Assembly (NCBI RefSeq): GCF_028553785.1
Contig: NZ_CP067136.1
Coordinates: 3,160,501-3,224,500, forward strand
DNA from: Paracoccus fistulariae
GTDB lineage: Bacteria > Pseudomonadota > Alphaproteobacteria > Rhodobacterales > Rhodobacteraceae
Direction: 5' to 3'
DNA length: 64,000 nucleotides
Shown here: in pieces, positions 51,359 through 60,044 of the stretch
How the letters are laid out: every line of letters starts with the position of its first letter
Numbering within the stretch: position 1 is the first letter of the stretch
Position numbers and translations under genes: made by a program
The notes under the pieces: generated by a model
Seen by the model: the letters and a program-made list of their open reading frames with translations, nothing else
Told to the model about the DNA's origin: nothing
Database searches by the model: none

Positions 51359-52027
51359 CTAGCGCGAAGGGTCGAACTTGTCTGGATGCGCCTGTTGAAA
51401 GGCGTCGTTTGTCTGACAGGTCTTTGCGACTGCCATGATGCGCGGCAGATGGTCGAAGCCCACCCCCCAGCGTGTTGCGTTGTAAAGCTGCGGGATCAGC
51501 GTGCAATCGGCCATGCCGGGGCTGTCGCCATGGCAGAAGCGGCCGGTGAAGCCGGGATGATCCAGCAGATGTTCCACCGCCGCCAGACCGGCGGCGATAT
51601 TGTCGCGGTTCCAGTCGGCGCGGGCATCCTGACCGCCGACCTCCTGCACGCGGGCCAGCACGTTCAGGTTCGAGATCGGGTGGATTTCGCAGGCAATGGC
51701 CAGCGCGATCGCCCGCACATGCGCCCGCGACGCCGCATCCTTCGGCAGCAGGGCAGGATCCGGGCGCGTTTCCTCAAGATAGTCGATGATGGCCAGCGAT
51801 TGCGTCAGCATCAGCCCGTCAATCGCCAGCGCGGGAACCAGCCCCTGCGGGTTGATCGCCCGATGCGCGGGCTGGCGTTGCTCACCCGCGACCAGATTGA
51901 CCGAGACGCTTTCATAGGCCAGCCCCTTCAGGGCCAGCGCAATCCGCACCCGGTAGGACGCGGAAGAACGCCAATAGTCGTAAAGGACGATCTTGCCTGC
52001 CATCTGATCCGTCACGGTTGCGCTCAT
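51359..52027 (-). CDS. maiA: Maleylacetoacetate isomerase
   Basis: This is a 222-residue zeta-class glutathione transferase. The zeta signature SSASYRVRIALALKGL gives the catalytic serine and cysteine-free site, and NPQGLVPALAIDGLMLTQSL the glutathione-binding part. It isomerises maleylacetoacetate to fumarylacetoacetate. It overlaps the fahA stop by ATGA, so the two enzymes are made together. Confidence 0.95.
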   Translation of the reverse strand: MSATVTDQMAGKIVLYDYWRSSASYRVRIALALKGLAYESVSVNLVAGEQRQPAHRAINPQGLVPALAIDGLMLTQSLAIIDYLEETRPDPALLPKDAASRAHVRAIALAIACEIHPISNLNVLARVQEVGGQDARADWNRDNIAAGLAAVEHLLDHPGFTGRFCHGDSPGMADCTLIPQLYNATRWGVGFDHLPRIMAVAKTCQTNDAFQQAHPDKFDPSR

Positions 52028-53235
52028 TCGCTGGCGGGCAGGACGGTGCCAGTGCAGGGACCGAAGCCGATGCGATAGCCCGACCCCTGCGCATAGCCGT
52101 AAAGGCCGATCTCATCCCCGTCCTGAATGAAGGTGCGGCTTTCGCCATTCACCGTGACCGGGTTCTTGCCGCCCTGCGTCATTTCCAGCAGGGCGCCGGT
52201 TTCGTTGATCTCGGGGCCGGAAATCGTGCCGCTGCCCAGCAGGTCGCCGACGCGCATCGGGCAGCCGGATCCGGTGTGATGGGCCAGCTGCTGGGCGCTG
52301 GAAAAATACATGACGTTGTAATTGGTGTGCCCCATGCGTTGCCCGTTCATGGTCCAGCCAACGGTCATGTCGTAAAAGCCCGGACGTTCTTCCTGCAGAT
52401 AGGGCAGCAGCGGGTTCACCCGTTCCGCGCCCGCGCTGCGGAAGGGTTCCAGCGCCGCCTGTGTCACGACCCACGGGCTGATCGTGGTGCCAAGGGCCTT
52501 GGACTGGAACGGGCCCAGCGGCTGATATTCCCAGGCCTGAATGTCGCGTGCCGACCAGTCGTTCAGCAGGACATAGCCAAAGATCATCTGTTCCGCCTGC
52601 TCGACGCTGACCCGTTCGCCCAGATTGCTGTCCGCGCCGACAATGGCACCCAGTTCCAGTTCCAGGTCAAGCCGCTTGCAGGCGGTCCAGACCGGCCCGT
52701 CATCGCCTTTCACCTGTCCCATCGGGCGGCGGATATCGGTGCCCGACACCACCACGGATGAGGCACGGCCATTATAGCCGATGGGCATATGGGTCCACTG
52801 CGCGGGCAGCGCGTTTTCGGGGCCGCGGAACAGCACGCCGACATTGAAGGCGTGATTTTTCGAGGCGTAGAAATCGGTGAATTCGGTCACCCGGATCGGC
52901 AGATGCAGGGTGGCGTCTGCCATGGCGACCAGCGGCGTGTCCTGATTGCCGTCCTCGGCCAGCAATTCGGTCAGGCGCTCGCGGATCCGGTCCCATGCCG
53001 GGCGGCCAAGCGCGATGAAGTCATTCAGATGCGGCCGGGCGAAACTGCCCTTGGCATCCAGCAGCCCGCGGGCTTCGCATTCGGCCAGATCCACGATCAT
53101 GTCGCCAATGGCCACACCACAACGCGGGGCGCTGTCTGCCGTCGAAAAGACGCCGAAGGGCAGGTTCTGAATCGGAAAATCGCAATCTTCTTTATTCGCA
53201 GCCGCAATCCAGCTGCGGCGTGGTTGCTTTGCCAT
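52024..53235 (-). CDS. fahA: Fumarylacetoacetase
   Basis: This is a 403-residue protein with the FAH fold: an N-terminal domain (LPFGVFSTADSAPRCGVAIG) and a catalytic domain with ligands in TDFYASKNHAFNVG, the metal acids in LELELGAIVG and VLLNDWSARDIQAWEYQPLG. It cleaves fumarylacetoacetate to fumarate and acetoacetate, the last step of the homogentisate route. It is the first gene of a run fahA-maiA-dctP-dctQ-dctM. An 18-bp box shared with the MBL operon lies about 118 bp upstream. Confidence 0.96.
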   Translation of the reverse strand: MAKQPRRSWIAAANKEDCDFPIQNLPFGVFSTADSAPRCGVAIGDMIVDLAECEARGLLDAKGSFARPHLNDFIALGRPAWDRIRERLTELLAEDGNQDTPLVAMADATLHLPIRVTEFTDFYASKNHAFNVGVLFRGPENALPAQWTHMPIGYNGRASSVVVSGTDIRRPMGQVKGDDGPVWTACKRLDLELELGAIVGADSNLGERVSVEQAEQMIFGYVLLNDWSARDIQAWEYQPLGPFQSKALGTTISPWVVTQAALEPFRSAGAERVNPLLPYLQEERPGFYDMTVGWTMNGQRMGHTNYNVMYFSSAQQLAHHTGSGCPMRVGDLLGSGTISGPEINETGALLEMTQGGKNPVTVNGESRTFIQDGDEIGLYGYAQGSGYRIGFGPCTGTVLPASE

Positions 53236-53352
53236 GGGCGAAAGCCTCCTGTCTGTCTGATGATGCGGCTGTTCAGCCCAAAGGCCGCCGCAATGCTGTA
53301 AAAAGGATTCGTTCAGAGATATTTTGTTGCAGTTGAAACTAATCTGTCAAGA

Positions 53353-53370
53353 AATCATTTCTAATGAAAC
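53353..53370 (-). promoter_or_regulatory. 18-bp regulatory box upstream of fahA
   Basis: On the minus strand this reads GTTTCATTAGAAATGATT, identical to the box at 54189-54206 on the plus strand. It contains the dyad TTTC-N4-GAAA. It is a likely operator of the LuxR-type regulator encoded between the two copies. Confidence 0.65.
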
Positions 53371-53400
53371 AATATCTTTCCCGGCAGGTGACACTCTTCA

Positions 53401-54135
53401 TCAGGACATGATCGCAGCCAGCATGTCACTGGATTTCGATACGCCCAGCTTTTGATAGCTGCGCTGCCGATAGGTCAGCACCGTGCCGTGACCCAGACCC
53501 AACTCTCCGGCGATCTGGCGCGCCGTGTGCCCGGCAAGGCTGCGCGCGCTGATCTGCCTTTCGCGCAGCGACAGCCGGGGATGAGACGCCGCAAGCCGCG
53601 CCTCGACCTGCTGGACCAGCGATTGTTCCTCATCGCGCTGTTGCGTCAGCCGGGTCAGGGCGGTGATCGCGATCTGTGCCAGCGCGCCAAGCTGGGCCAG
53701 ATCTGGTTCGTGCTGGTGGCGATGATAGAAGGTCACCACCAGGCTGTGCTGCGGTGCGCGCCAGCCGAAACAGATCTTTTCGGAAAAGCGGGGCTGTTCG
53801 AAGCACAGCTTGCGATAGGCGCCCAATTCGATGGATTCGGCCGGGATGCGGCACATGAATCCTGTGTCGGGCTGCGCGTTCATACGGGCAATGACCGCCG
53901 GATCGCTGCGATGAAAGCGTCGGGCATAGGCGCCCGCGCGTTCCGCCACATCGCCCAGATCGCTGCTGGAGGCCAGCGTTTCAGGCGCGCCATCGCCGAT
54001 GCGATAGGCAAAAAGTTCCGCGATGCCGGATGCGCTATGGGCGGCGTCCAGCAACCGTTCGGAAAAGACGCCTGCATCGCGGGCTTCCAGCAATGCGACG
54101 GCGCGATTCGGGTCGATCAGCCCTGCCGAGGTCAT
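53401..54135 (-). CDS. LuxR-family transcriptional regulator
   Basis: This is a 244-residue protein with a C-terminal LuxR helix-turn-helix (LSLRERQISARSLAGHTARQ, GLGHGTVLTYRQRSYQKLGV). The N-terminal 170 residues do not show the usual acyl-homoserine-lactone pocket residues and probably bind another ligand or partner. It lies between the fahA run and the MBL/monooxygenase operon. Identical 18-bp boxes flank the gene on both sides, so regulation of both operons and of itself is probable. Confidence 0.87.
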   Translation of the reverse strand: MTSAGLIDPNRAVALLEARDAGVFSERLLDAAHSASGIAELFAYRIGDGAPETLASSSDLGDVAERAGAYARRFHRSDPAVIARMNAQPDTGFMCRIPAESIELGAYRKLCFEQPRFSEKICFGWRAPQHSLVVTFYHRHQHEPDLAQLGALAQIAITALTRLTQQRDEEQSLVQQVEARLAASHPRLSLRERQISARSLAGHTARQIAGELGLGHGTVLTYRQRSYQKLGVSKSSDMLAAIMS

Positions 54136-54188
54136 GTTTCCCTCCCTGTCCGGTTGTCGATAGGTCTAACGACATACAACCCGAACTC

Positions 54189-54206
54189 GTTTCATTAGAA
54201 ATGATT
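54189..54206 (+). promoter_or_regulatory. 18-bp regulatory box upstream of the MBL/monooxygenase operon
   Basis: GTTTCATTAGAAATGATT lies 41 bp before the MBL gene start and 53 bp from the luxR-type start on the other strand. It is the exact counterpart of the box upstream of fahA. Confidence 0.65.
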
Positions 54207-54247
54207 CTGACGCGATTTCAACGAAAATCCATGTGAGAGAGATAGGA

Positions 54248-55207
54248 ATGAGCAAGCCATTTGCATCCTCGGCCGATACCGATCAGAAAACCGATACGCT
54301 GGAAGTGCTGGCCGATGGCGTTTACGCACTGACCGCCGAGGGCGATCCGAATGTGGGCGCGGTCGAGGGCGAGGATTTCGTCGTCGCAATCGAATCGCGG
54401 GCCACGCCCTCGGCCTCTCGTGACTGGCTGAAGATCCTGCGCGAACATACGGACAAGCCCGTGCGCTATCTGGTGCTGACGCATTATCACGCGGTGCGGG
54501 TGCTGGGGGCCAGCGCCTTTGACGCGGGCGATATCATCATGTCCGACGCCTCGCGCGATCTGGTGGCCGAACGGGGCGAACAGGACTGGAAAAGCGAATT
54601 CGGCCGCATGCCGCGCCTGGCCAAGAATGCCGATGAGGTGCCCGGCCTGACCTGGCCAACCATCACCTTTGCCGACAGCCATGACATCGATCTGGGCGGC
54701 GATCGTGGCAAGCTGGAACTGCGCTTCCTGGGTCGCGGCCATACCGGCGGCGACATCACCGTCTGGCATGACAAGACCCGCACGCTTTACGCGGGCGACC
54801 TGGTGGAATCCAAGGCCGCGCTTTACACCGGCGATGCCTATCATTTCGACTGGGCGGGCGGCACGCTGGACCGGGTCAAGGCCTATCGCGCCGAAAACCT
54901 GATCGGCGGGCGCGGGGCCGTGTCGCGCGGCGTGGCGGAAACCGACGCTGCCGTGGAACAGACGCGGAAATTCCTGAACGGCATGATCGAAAATACCGGC
55001 CGCGTACACAAGGCCGGCGGCGATCTGAAGGCCGCCTTCGAGGCGACCCGCGACGCGCTGGCCCCGGAATTCGGCGCCTGGCCGATCTTTGAACATTGCC
55101 TGCCCTTCGACGTGCAGCGTCTGTGGGACGAATTCGACGGGATCGAACATCCCCGCATCTGGACCGCAGAGCGCGACCGCGAGGTCTGGGCAAAGCTGCA
55201 AGGCTGA
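54248..55207 (+). CDS. MBL-fold protein with altered metal motif
   Basis: This is a 319-residue metallo-beta-lactamase-fold protein. The canonical HxHxDH motif is changed: THYHAVRVLG keeps the first two histidines but has Val and Arg in place of the Asp-His pair. The later ligands remain (GRGHTGGD, LYAGDLVE). It may bind one metal or none. The start at 54248 (MSKPFASS) is preferred to 54233. It is the first gene of an operon with the flavin monooxygenase (27-bp gap), and may be a hydrolase or accessory protein in that aromatic pathway. Confidence 0.85.
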   Translation: MSKPFASSADTDQKTDTLEVLADGVYALTAEGDPNVGAVEGEDFVVAIESRATPSASRDWLKILREHTDKPVRYLVLTHYHAVRVLGASAFDAGDIIMSDASRDLVAERGEQDWKSEFGRMPRLAKNADEVPGLTWPTITFADSHDIDLGGDRGKLELRFLGRGHTGGDITVWHDKTRTLYAGDLVESKAALYTGDAYHFDWAGGTLDRVKAYRAENLIGGRGAVSRGVAETDAAVEQTRKFLNGMIENTGRVHKAGGDLKAAFEATRDALAPEFGAWPIFEHCLPFDVQRLWDEFDGIEHPRIWTAERDREVWAKLQG

Positions 55208-55234
55208 CACAATTAGCAAAGGGAGGAGGGGATC

Positions 55235-56818
55235 ATGGCGAATATTCAGGGCATCCCGGTCTATAAAGAGATCGGCCAGACGCCTGCACCCGCCATCGCC
55301 CGGGATCACGCGCCTGTCGTGGTCGTGGGGGCGGGGCCGGTCGGTCTGGCCATGGCGCTGGATCTGGGTCGTCGCGGACATCAGGTGACGGTGATCACGC
55401 GTCTGGATTTCATCGCCCATTGTTCCAAGGCGATCTGCTTTTCCAAACGCTCGCTGGACATTCTGGACCGGCTGGGCGTTTGCGATGCGGTCATGCAAAA
55501 GGGCGTGACCTGGAATCTGGGCAAGGTCTTCTGGGGCGACGGGGCAGAGCCGGTCTATCAGTTCGACATGCTGCCGGTGAAGGATCAGAAACATCCCGGC
55601 TTCATCAATATCCAGCAATATTACATCGAGGAATATCTGCTGGACGGCTTGCGCGCGCTGCCCAATGTCGATCTGCGCTGGGGCCATGTGATCGAAGAGG
55701 TCACGCCCCGGCAGGATGGCGTCCTGCTGGACATCTCGACCGATCAGGGGCGCTATCAGCTGATGGCGGATTGGCTGATCGCCTGCGATGGCGCGCGCTC
55801 GACCGTGCGAGAGCGGATGGGCCTTGATTTCGAGGGGCGCGTTTTCGAGGATAACTTCCTGATCGCGGATATCCGCATGCCCGATCACCAGATGCCGCCG
55901 GAACGCTGGTTCTGGTTCGACCCGCCCTTCAATCCGGGCCGGTCGGCGCTGATGCATCGTCAGCCCGATGGTGTCTGGCGGCTGGACTTCCAGCTTGGCT
56001 GGAATATCGACCGCGAGGCCGCGACACGTCCCGAGAATGTCGAGCCGTTCATCCGCGCCATGCTGGGCGATGAGGTCGCCTTCGAGCGCGAGTGGTATTC
56101 GGTCTATACCTTCCAGTGCCGGCGCATGGCGCGTTTCGTGCATGGGCGGGTGATCTTTGCAGGCGATTCCGCGCATCTCGTGTCGCCCTTCGGGGCGCGG
56201 GGCTGCAATGGTGGCTTTGCCGATATCGACAATCTGGGCTGGAAGCTGGATCTGGTGCTGCGCGGTCATGCCGATGAAACGCTGATCGAGACCTATAATC
56301 ACGAAGCCGTCGCGACTGCGGATGAGAATATCCTGAACTCGACCCGCTCGACCGATTTCCTGACGCCCAAATCGGCGGCCAGCCAGGCCTTGCGCGACGC
56401 GGTTCTGGAACTTGCCCGCGACCACGATTTTGCCCGGCCCTTCGTGAATTCGGGCAGGCTGTCCACGCCTGTCGGCTTTCCCGAAAGCCCGCTGTCGACG
56501 CCGGATGAGGATGCGTGGTCCGGCGGCGTGCCGCCCGGTGCGCCGGTACTGGATTCGCCGCATGAGGATGGCTGGCTGATGGAACAGCTTGGCGATGATT
56601 TTGTCCTGCTGTCCCGCGACTGGGCTGGCGAGGTTCCGCCCGGCCTGCGCGTGGTGCAGCTGGGGCAGGTCGCGGCAGACCGGCTGGGGCTTGGCGAGGG
56701 CGGGGCCTGCCTGATCCGCCCCGATCATTATGTCGCCGCGCGCTGGAAGAACCCCGACGCGGCCCGCATCGAGGCGGCCCTGGCCCGCGCGAAAGGAGGC
56801 CAGATATGGCACAGCTGA
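55235..56818 (+). CDS. FAD-dependent aromatic monooxygenase (MhaA-like candidate)
   Basis: This is a 527-residue class A flavoprotein hydroxylase. The FAD site VVVGAGPVGLAMALDLGRRG, the DG motif ACDGARSTVRERMGL and the second FAD site VIFAGDSAHLVSPFGARGCN are complete. Such enzymes hydroxylate phenolic acids using NAD(P)H and oxygen. A small DUF2783 protein follows with a 13-bp overlap. From memory, the 3-hydroxyphenylacetate 6-hydroxylase of Pseudomonas putida (MhaAB) consists of a flavoprotein and a coupling protein of about this size, and its product is homogentisate, which fits the neighbours. GGAGGAGG precedes the start. Confidence 0.85.
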   Translation: MANIQGIPVYKEIGQTPAPAIARDHAPVVVVGAGPVGLAMALDLGRRGHQVTVITRLDFIAHCSKAICFSKRSLDILDRLGVCDAVMQKGVTWNLGKVFWGDGAEPVYQFDMLPVKDQKHPGFINIQQYYIEEYLLDGLRALPNVDLRWGHVIEEVTPRQDGVLLDISTDQGRYQLMADWLIACDGARSTVRERMGLDFEGRVFEDNFLIADIRMPDHQMPPERWFWFDPPFNPGRSALMHRQPDGVWRLDFQLGWNIDREAATRPENVEPFIRAMLGDEVAFEREWYSVYTFQCRRMARFVHGRVIFAGDSAHLVSPFGARGCNGGFADIDNLGWKLDLVLRGHADETLIETYNHEAVATADENILNSTRSTDFLTPKSAASQALRDAVLELARDHDFARPFVNSGRLSTPVGFPESPLSTPDEDAWSGGVPPGAPVLDSPHEDGWLMEQLGDDFVLLSRDWAGEVPPGLRVVQLGQVAADRLGLGEGGACLIRPDHYVAARWKNPDAARIEAALARAKGGQIWHS

Positions 56819-57009
56819 TCGTTTCCGCGAACCTGACCGGACATGACGACATCTATGAAAAGCTGGTCGCGATGCATGACGGCCTGACCGAGGGCGAAAG
56901 CCTGAAGCTCTGGTCGCGGCTGGTTCTGGTGCTGGTCAATCATATCGGCGACGCCGAGGTGATCGATCAGGCCATTGCCATCGCCGCGCCCGGACAGGGT
57001 CAAAAGTGA
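56806..57009 (+). CDS. DUF2783 small protein (MhaB-like candidate)
   Basis: This is a 67-residue acidic helical protein (NLTGHDDIYEKLVAMHDGLT, LKLWSRLVLVLVNHIGDAEV). DUF2783 proteins accompany flavin monooxygenases of this type. It is proposed to act as the coupling component. It overlaps the monooxygenase stop in another frame, with AAAGGAGG before the ATG, so translation is coupled. Confidence 0.8.
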   Translation: MAQLIVSANLTGHDDIYEKLVAMHDGLTEGESLKLWSRLVLVLVNHIGDAEVIDQAIAIAAPGQGQK

Positions 57010-57031
57010 TTTTTCTGAAGGAGAACTGAAT

Positions 57032-57961
57032 ATGACGATATCGAGCAGGCTTGGTCTTGCCGCGCTTGCGCTGACCGCATGGGCCGGATTTGCGCAGGCG
57101 GAAACTGAATTGGTGGTTCTGGGCACCGGCACGCCCGTCGCCGATGGCGACCGGGCAGGGGCGGGGGCCGCCGTGATCTATAACGGCAAGGCCTATCTGT
57201 TCGATATCGGCGGCGGCGTGGTTCAGAACATGATCAAGGCCAGCGGCGTCAAGGGCGTTGCCGCGCCCAAAGATCCGCAGGGCCGCGAGGCGCTGTTTCC
57301 CACCATCGCGGATCAGTTGTTCCTGACCCATCTGCACAGCGATCACATCCTTGATTTCCCCGAGCTTGCCGGAACGCTGTGGTGGCGGCGCGATGGTCAG
57401 ATGCAGGTCTATGGCCCTACCGGCGCGCAGGAAATGGCCGATGGCTATTACACCATGCTGGCGACCGACACGAATCTGCGCATCAACAGCAATCAGCCGG
57501 TCGACAACCCCGAGAATTTCAAGGTCAATGTCAGCGAATATGACAAGGCCTTCACGGTGCAGGATGGCGATGTGAAGATCGAGGGCTTCCCGGTCCCGCA
57601 TGGCGATATCTCGCCCGCTTTCGGCTATCGCATCACCACGCCGGACAAGGTGATCGTGATCTCGGGCGATACCAATTACAGCGAAGAACTGATCGAGATG
57701 TCGAAGGGCGCCGATATCCTGCTGCATGAGGTGATCAGCAGCGAGGGGCTGAGCGGGCTGCCGGAATTCTGGCAGGATTATCACAACCATTCGCATACCA
57801 CGACCGAGGAACTGGCCGAAATCGCCAATGCCGCCCAGCCTAAGCTGCTGGTTCTGACCCATATCCTGAACTACGGCGCGCCGATGGATGGCGTCGCGGA
57901 TGAGGTGCGCAAGAACTATGATGGCGAGGTCGTCATGGCCAAGGATCTGGACGGCTTCTAA
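57032..57961 (+). CDS. Exported MBL-fold hydrolase (RNase Z/arylsulfatase-like)
   Basis: This is a 309-residue protein with a signal peptide (LGLAALALTAWAGFAQA, cut before ETE). The MBL metal site is intact: HLHSDH, PHGDISPAFGY, SGDTNYSEEL and THILN. The closest pattern is that of periplasmic MBL hydrolases of the RNase Z/arylsulfatase type. The start at 57032 has AAGGAG upstream. It closes the monooxygenase operon and may release an aromatic substrate from an ester or sulfate outside the cytoplasm (inference). Confidence 0.85.
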   Translation: MTISSRLGLAALALTAWAGFAQAETELVVLGTGTPVADGDRAGAGAAVIYNGKAYLFDIGGGVVQNMIKASGVKGVAAPKDPQGREALFPTIADQLFLTHLHSDHILDFPELAGTLWWRRDGQMQVYGPTGAQEMADGYYTMLATDTNLRINSNQPVDNPENFKVNVSEYDKAFTVQDGDVKIEGFPVPHGDISPAFGYRITTPDKVIVISGDTNYSEELIEMSKGADILLHEVISSEGLSGLPEFWQDYHNHSHTTTEELAEIANAAQPKLLVLTHILNYGAPMDGVADEVRKNYDGEVVMAKDLDGF

Positions 57962-58036
57962 GCCAAGGCATCGCCCGGCCTGATGCCCGTTGCGGGGCAG
58001 GCGAAGGGCCATTTCACCACGGGTCGGGCGGCGGGG

Positions 58037-58465
58037 CTATTCCGTCGCCCGTTCCGCAATCCGCGCCACGGCGCGCTTCAAGGCGGCGGCATCCTCGCCA
58101 ATCTCTGCCAGCAATTCGGCCTGAAAATCCTCGGCAATGCGGCCAAGGCGCTGCATCAGGCGCTGGCCCTCTTCGGTCAGTTCCAGGACGATCAGGCGAC
58201 GGTCGGTTTCATGGCCTGATTTGCGCACCAGCCCCGCCTCTTGCAATCTGGAGGCCGCCCGGCTGATCATGGATTTATCCAGATTGACCCGGCTGTGAAT
58301 GTCGCGAACGCTGACCGTTCCGGAATGGTTCAGATGCGCCAGCACGCGCCATTCGGGCACCGTCAATCCCGCCTCATCCGCATATCTTGCCGCGAATCGG
58401 CGACTGACAAGCGATGCCGCCACGGCAAGCTGATAGGGCAGGAAATCATCCAGCTGAAAGCTCAT
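58037..58465 (-). CDS. MarR-family regulator, divergent from hmgA
   Basis: This is a 142-residue winged-helix regulator (EWRVLAHLNHSGTVSVRDIH, LDKSMISRAASRLQEAGLVR, TDRRLIVLELTEEGQRLM). The start at 58465 (MSFQLDD) is where homology begins. The 142-bp region to hmgA holds three TTGC-N4-GCAA sites, so it probably represses hmgA and itself until homogentisate or a related ligand binds. Confidence 0.9.
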   Translation of the reverse strand: MSFQLDDFLPYQLAVAASLVSRRFAARYADEAGLTVPEWRVLAHLNHSGTVSVRDIHSRVNLDKSMISRAASRLQEAGLVRKSGHETDRRLIVLELTEEGQRLMQRLGRIAEDFQAELLAEIGEDAAALKRAVARIAERATE

Positions 58466-58500
58466 CCACGATCCTTTTCCACCAGAACAGCAGGATTTCG

Positions 58501-58583
58501 TTGCATGCGCAATAATAAACTGGCTTGCGCGGATCGCGCTTGACATCGTTGCTGCTGCAACGGTATATTCATTGCATTAGCAA
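58501..58583 (+). promoter_or_regulatory. hmgA promoter with three MarR-type operator sites
   Basis: TTGACA (58540-58545) and TATATT (58564-58569) are 18 bp apart, a near-consensus sigma70 promoter for hmgA. The palindrome TTGC-N4-GCAA occurs at 58501-58512, at 58549-58560 inside the promoter spacer (with flanks as CGTTGCTGCTGCAACG), and at 58572-58583 just past the -10. Binding there would block RNA polymerase. The first site is 36 bp from the marR start. Confidence 0.8.
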
Positions 58584-58607
58584 CGAGTTTGCGGAGGAGA
58601 GACTGAC

Positions 58608-59975
58608 ATGACCATCCAGGAACTGCCCCAGGGAATGATCCGGGCCACCAGCACCACGGGCACCCACGAGGGCTATATGCCGGGCTTCGGCAATGACTTC
58701 GAAACCGAGGCGCTGCTCGATGCGCTGCCGCAGGGTCAGAACAGTCCGCAGAAATGCAATTACGGCCTTTACGCCGAGCAGCTGTCCGGCACCGCCTTCA
58801 CCGCGCCGCGCGGCCAGAATGAGCGGACCTGGTGCTATCGCATCCGTCCCTCGGTCCATCATACGGGGCGGTTCAGCGCGATCGACGTGCCCTATTGGAA
58901 AACCGCGCCGAACGTGCTGCCCGATGTGACCAGCCTTGGCCAGTATCGCTGGGACCCGGTGCCGATGCCGGGCGCGGATGAGGATCTGACCTGGATCACC
59001 GGCATGCGCACGATCACCACGGCGGGCGATGTGAACACGCAGGTCGGCATGGCCAGCCATATCTATCTGGTCACGCGCTCGATGCAGGACGAATATTTCT
59101 TCTCGGCCGACAGCGAATTGCTGGTCGTTCCGCAAGAGGGGCGGCTGCGCTTTTGCACCGAACTGGGCATAATCGATCTTGAGCCCAAGGAAATCGCGAT
59201 CATCCCGCGTGGAATGGTTTACCGCGTCGAGGTGCTGGAAGGTCCGGCACGCGGCTTTGTCTGCGAAAACTATGGCCAGAAATTCGACCTGCCCGGCCGT
59301 GGCCCGATCGGCGCCAATTGCCTGGCCAATCCGCGCGACTTCAAATGCCCCGTTGCCGCCTTCGAGGATCGCGAGGTGCCCAGCCGCGTCGTCATCAAAT
59401 GGTGCGGCCAGTTCCACGAAACCCATATCGGCCACAGCCCTCTGGATGTCGTCGCATGGCATGGCAATTACTGCGCCTATAAATATGACCTGCGCACCTA
59501 CAGCCCGGTCGGCGCCATCCTGTTCGACCATCCCGATCCGTCGATCTTCACCGTGCTGACCGCGCCCTCGGGGCAAGAGGGCACCGCGAATATCGATTTC
59601 GTGCTGTTCCGCGAACGCTGGATGGTGGCCGAGCACAGCTTCCGCCCGCCCTGGTATCACAAGAACATCATGTCCGAGCTGATGGGCAATATCTATGGCA
59701 TCTATGACGCCAAGCCGCAGGGCTTTGCCCCCGGCGGGATGAGCCTGCATAACTGCATGCTGCCCCACGGCCCTGATCGCGACGCCTTCGAGGGGGCCTC
59801 GAATGCCGAGTTGAAGGCCGAGAAGCTGGACAACACCATGTCCTTCATGTTCGAGACCCGCTTCCCCCAGCATTTGACCGAATTCGCCGCGAAAGAGGCC
59901 CCGATGCAGCAGGAATATATCGAGGTCTGGGACCAGCTTGAAAAGAAATTCGATGGCACTCCGGGCGTAAAGTGA
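58608..59975 (+). CDS. hmgA: Homogentisate 1,2-dioxygenase
   Basis: HmgA opens the ring of homogentisate to maleylacetoacetate with a non-haem iron. The 455-residue length is normal. Family landmarks are [14 protein letters not shown] near the start, the central [17 protein letters not shown], and the iron-ligand region [18 protein letters not shown] with [23 protein letters not shown] precedes the ATG. It is transcribed from a promoter with MarR-type operator sites and stands apart from the fahA-maiA run. Confidence 0.97.
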   Translation: MTIQELPQGMIRATSTTGTHEGYMPGFGNDFETEALLDALPQGQNSPQKCNYGLYAEQLSGTAFTAPRGQNERTWCYRIRPSVHHTGRFSAIDVPYWKTAPNVLPDVTSLGQYRWDPVPMPGADEDLTWITGMRTITTAGDVNTQVGMASHIYLVTRSMQDEYFFSADSELLVVPQEGRLRFCTELGIIDLEPKEIAIIPRGMVYRVEVLEGPARGFVCENYGQKFDLPGRGPIGANCLANPRDFKCPVAAFEDREVPSRVVIKWCGQFHETHIGHSPLDVVAWHGNYCAYKYDLRTYSPVGAILFDHPDPSIFTVLTAPSGQEGTANIDFVLFRERWMVAEHSFRPPWYHKNIMSELMGNIYGIYDAKPQGFAPGGMSLHNCMLPHGPDRDAFEGASNAELKAEKLDNTMSFMFETRFPQHLTEFAAKEAPMQQEYIEVWDQLEKKFDGTPGVK

Positions 59976-60044
59976 CGTAAGCCATGGGAGGGCATGCCGG
60001 GCATGGTCCGGCTGCCGGATTGATGGATAACATCGGGACCGCCC

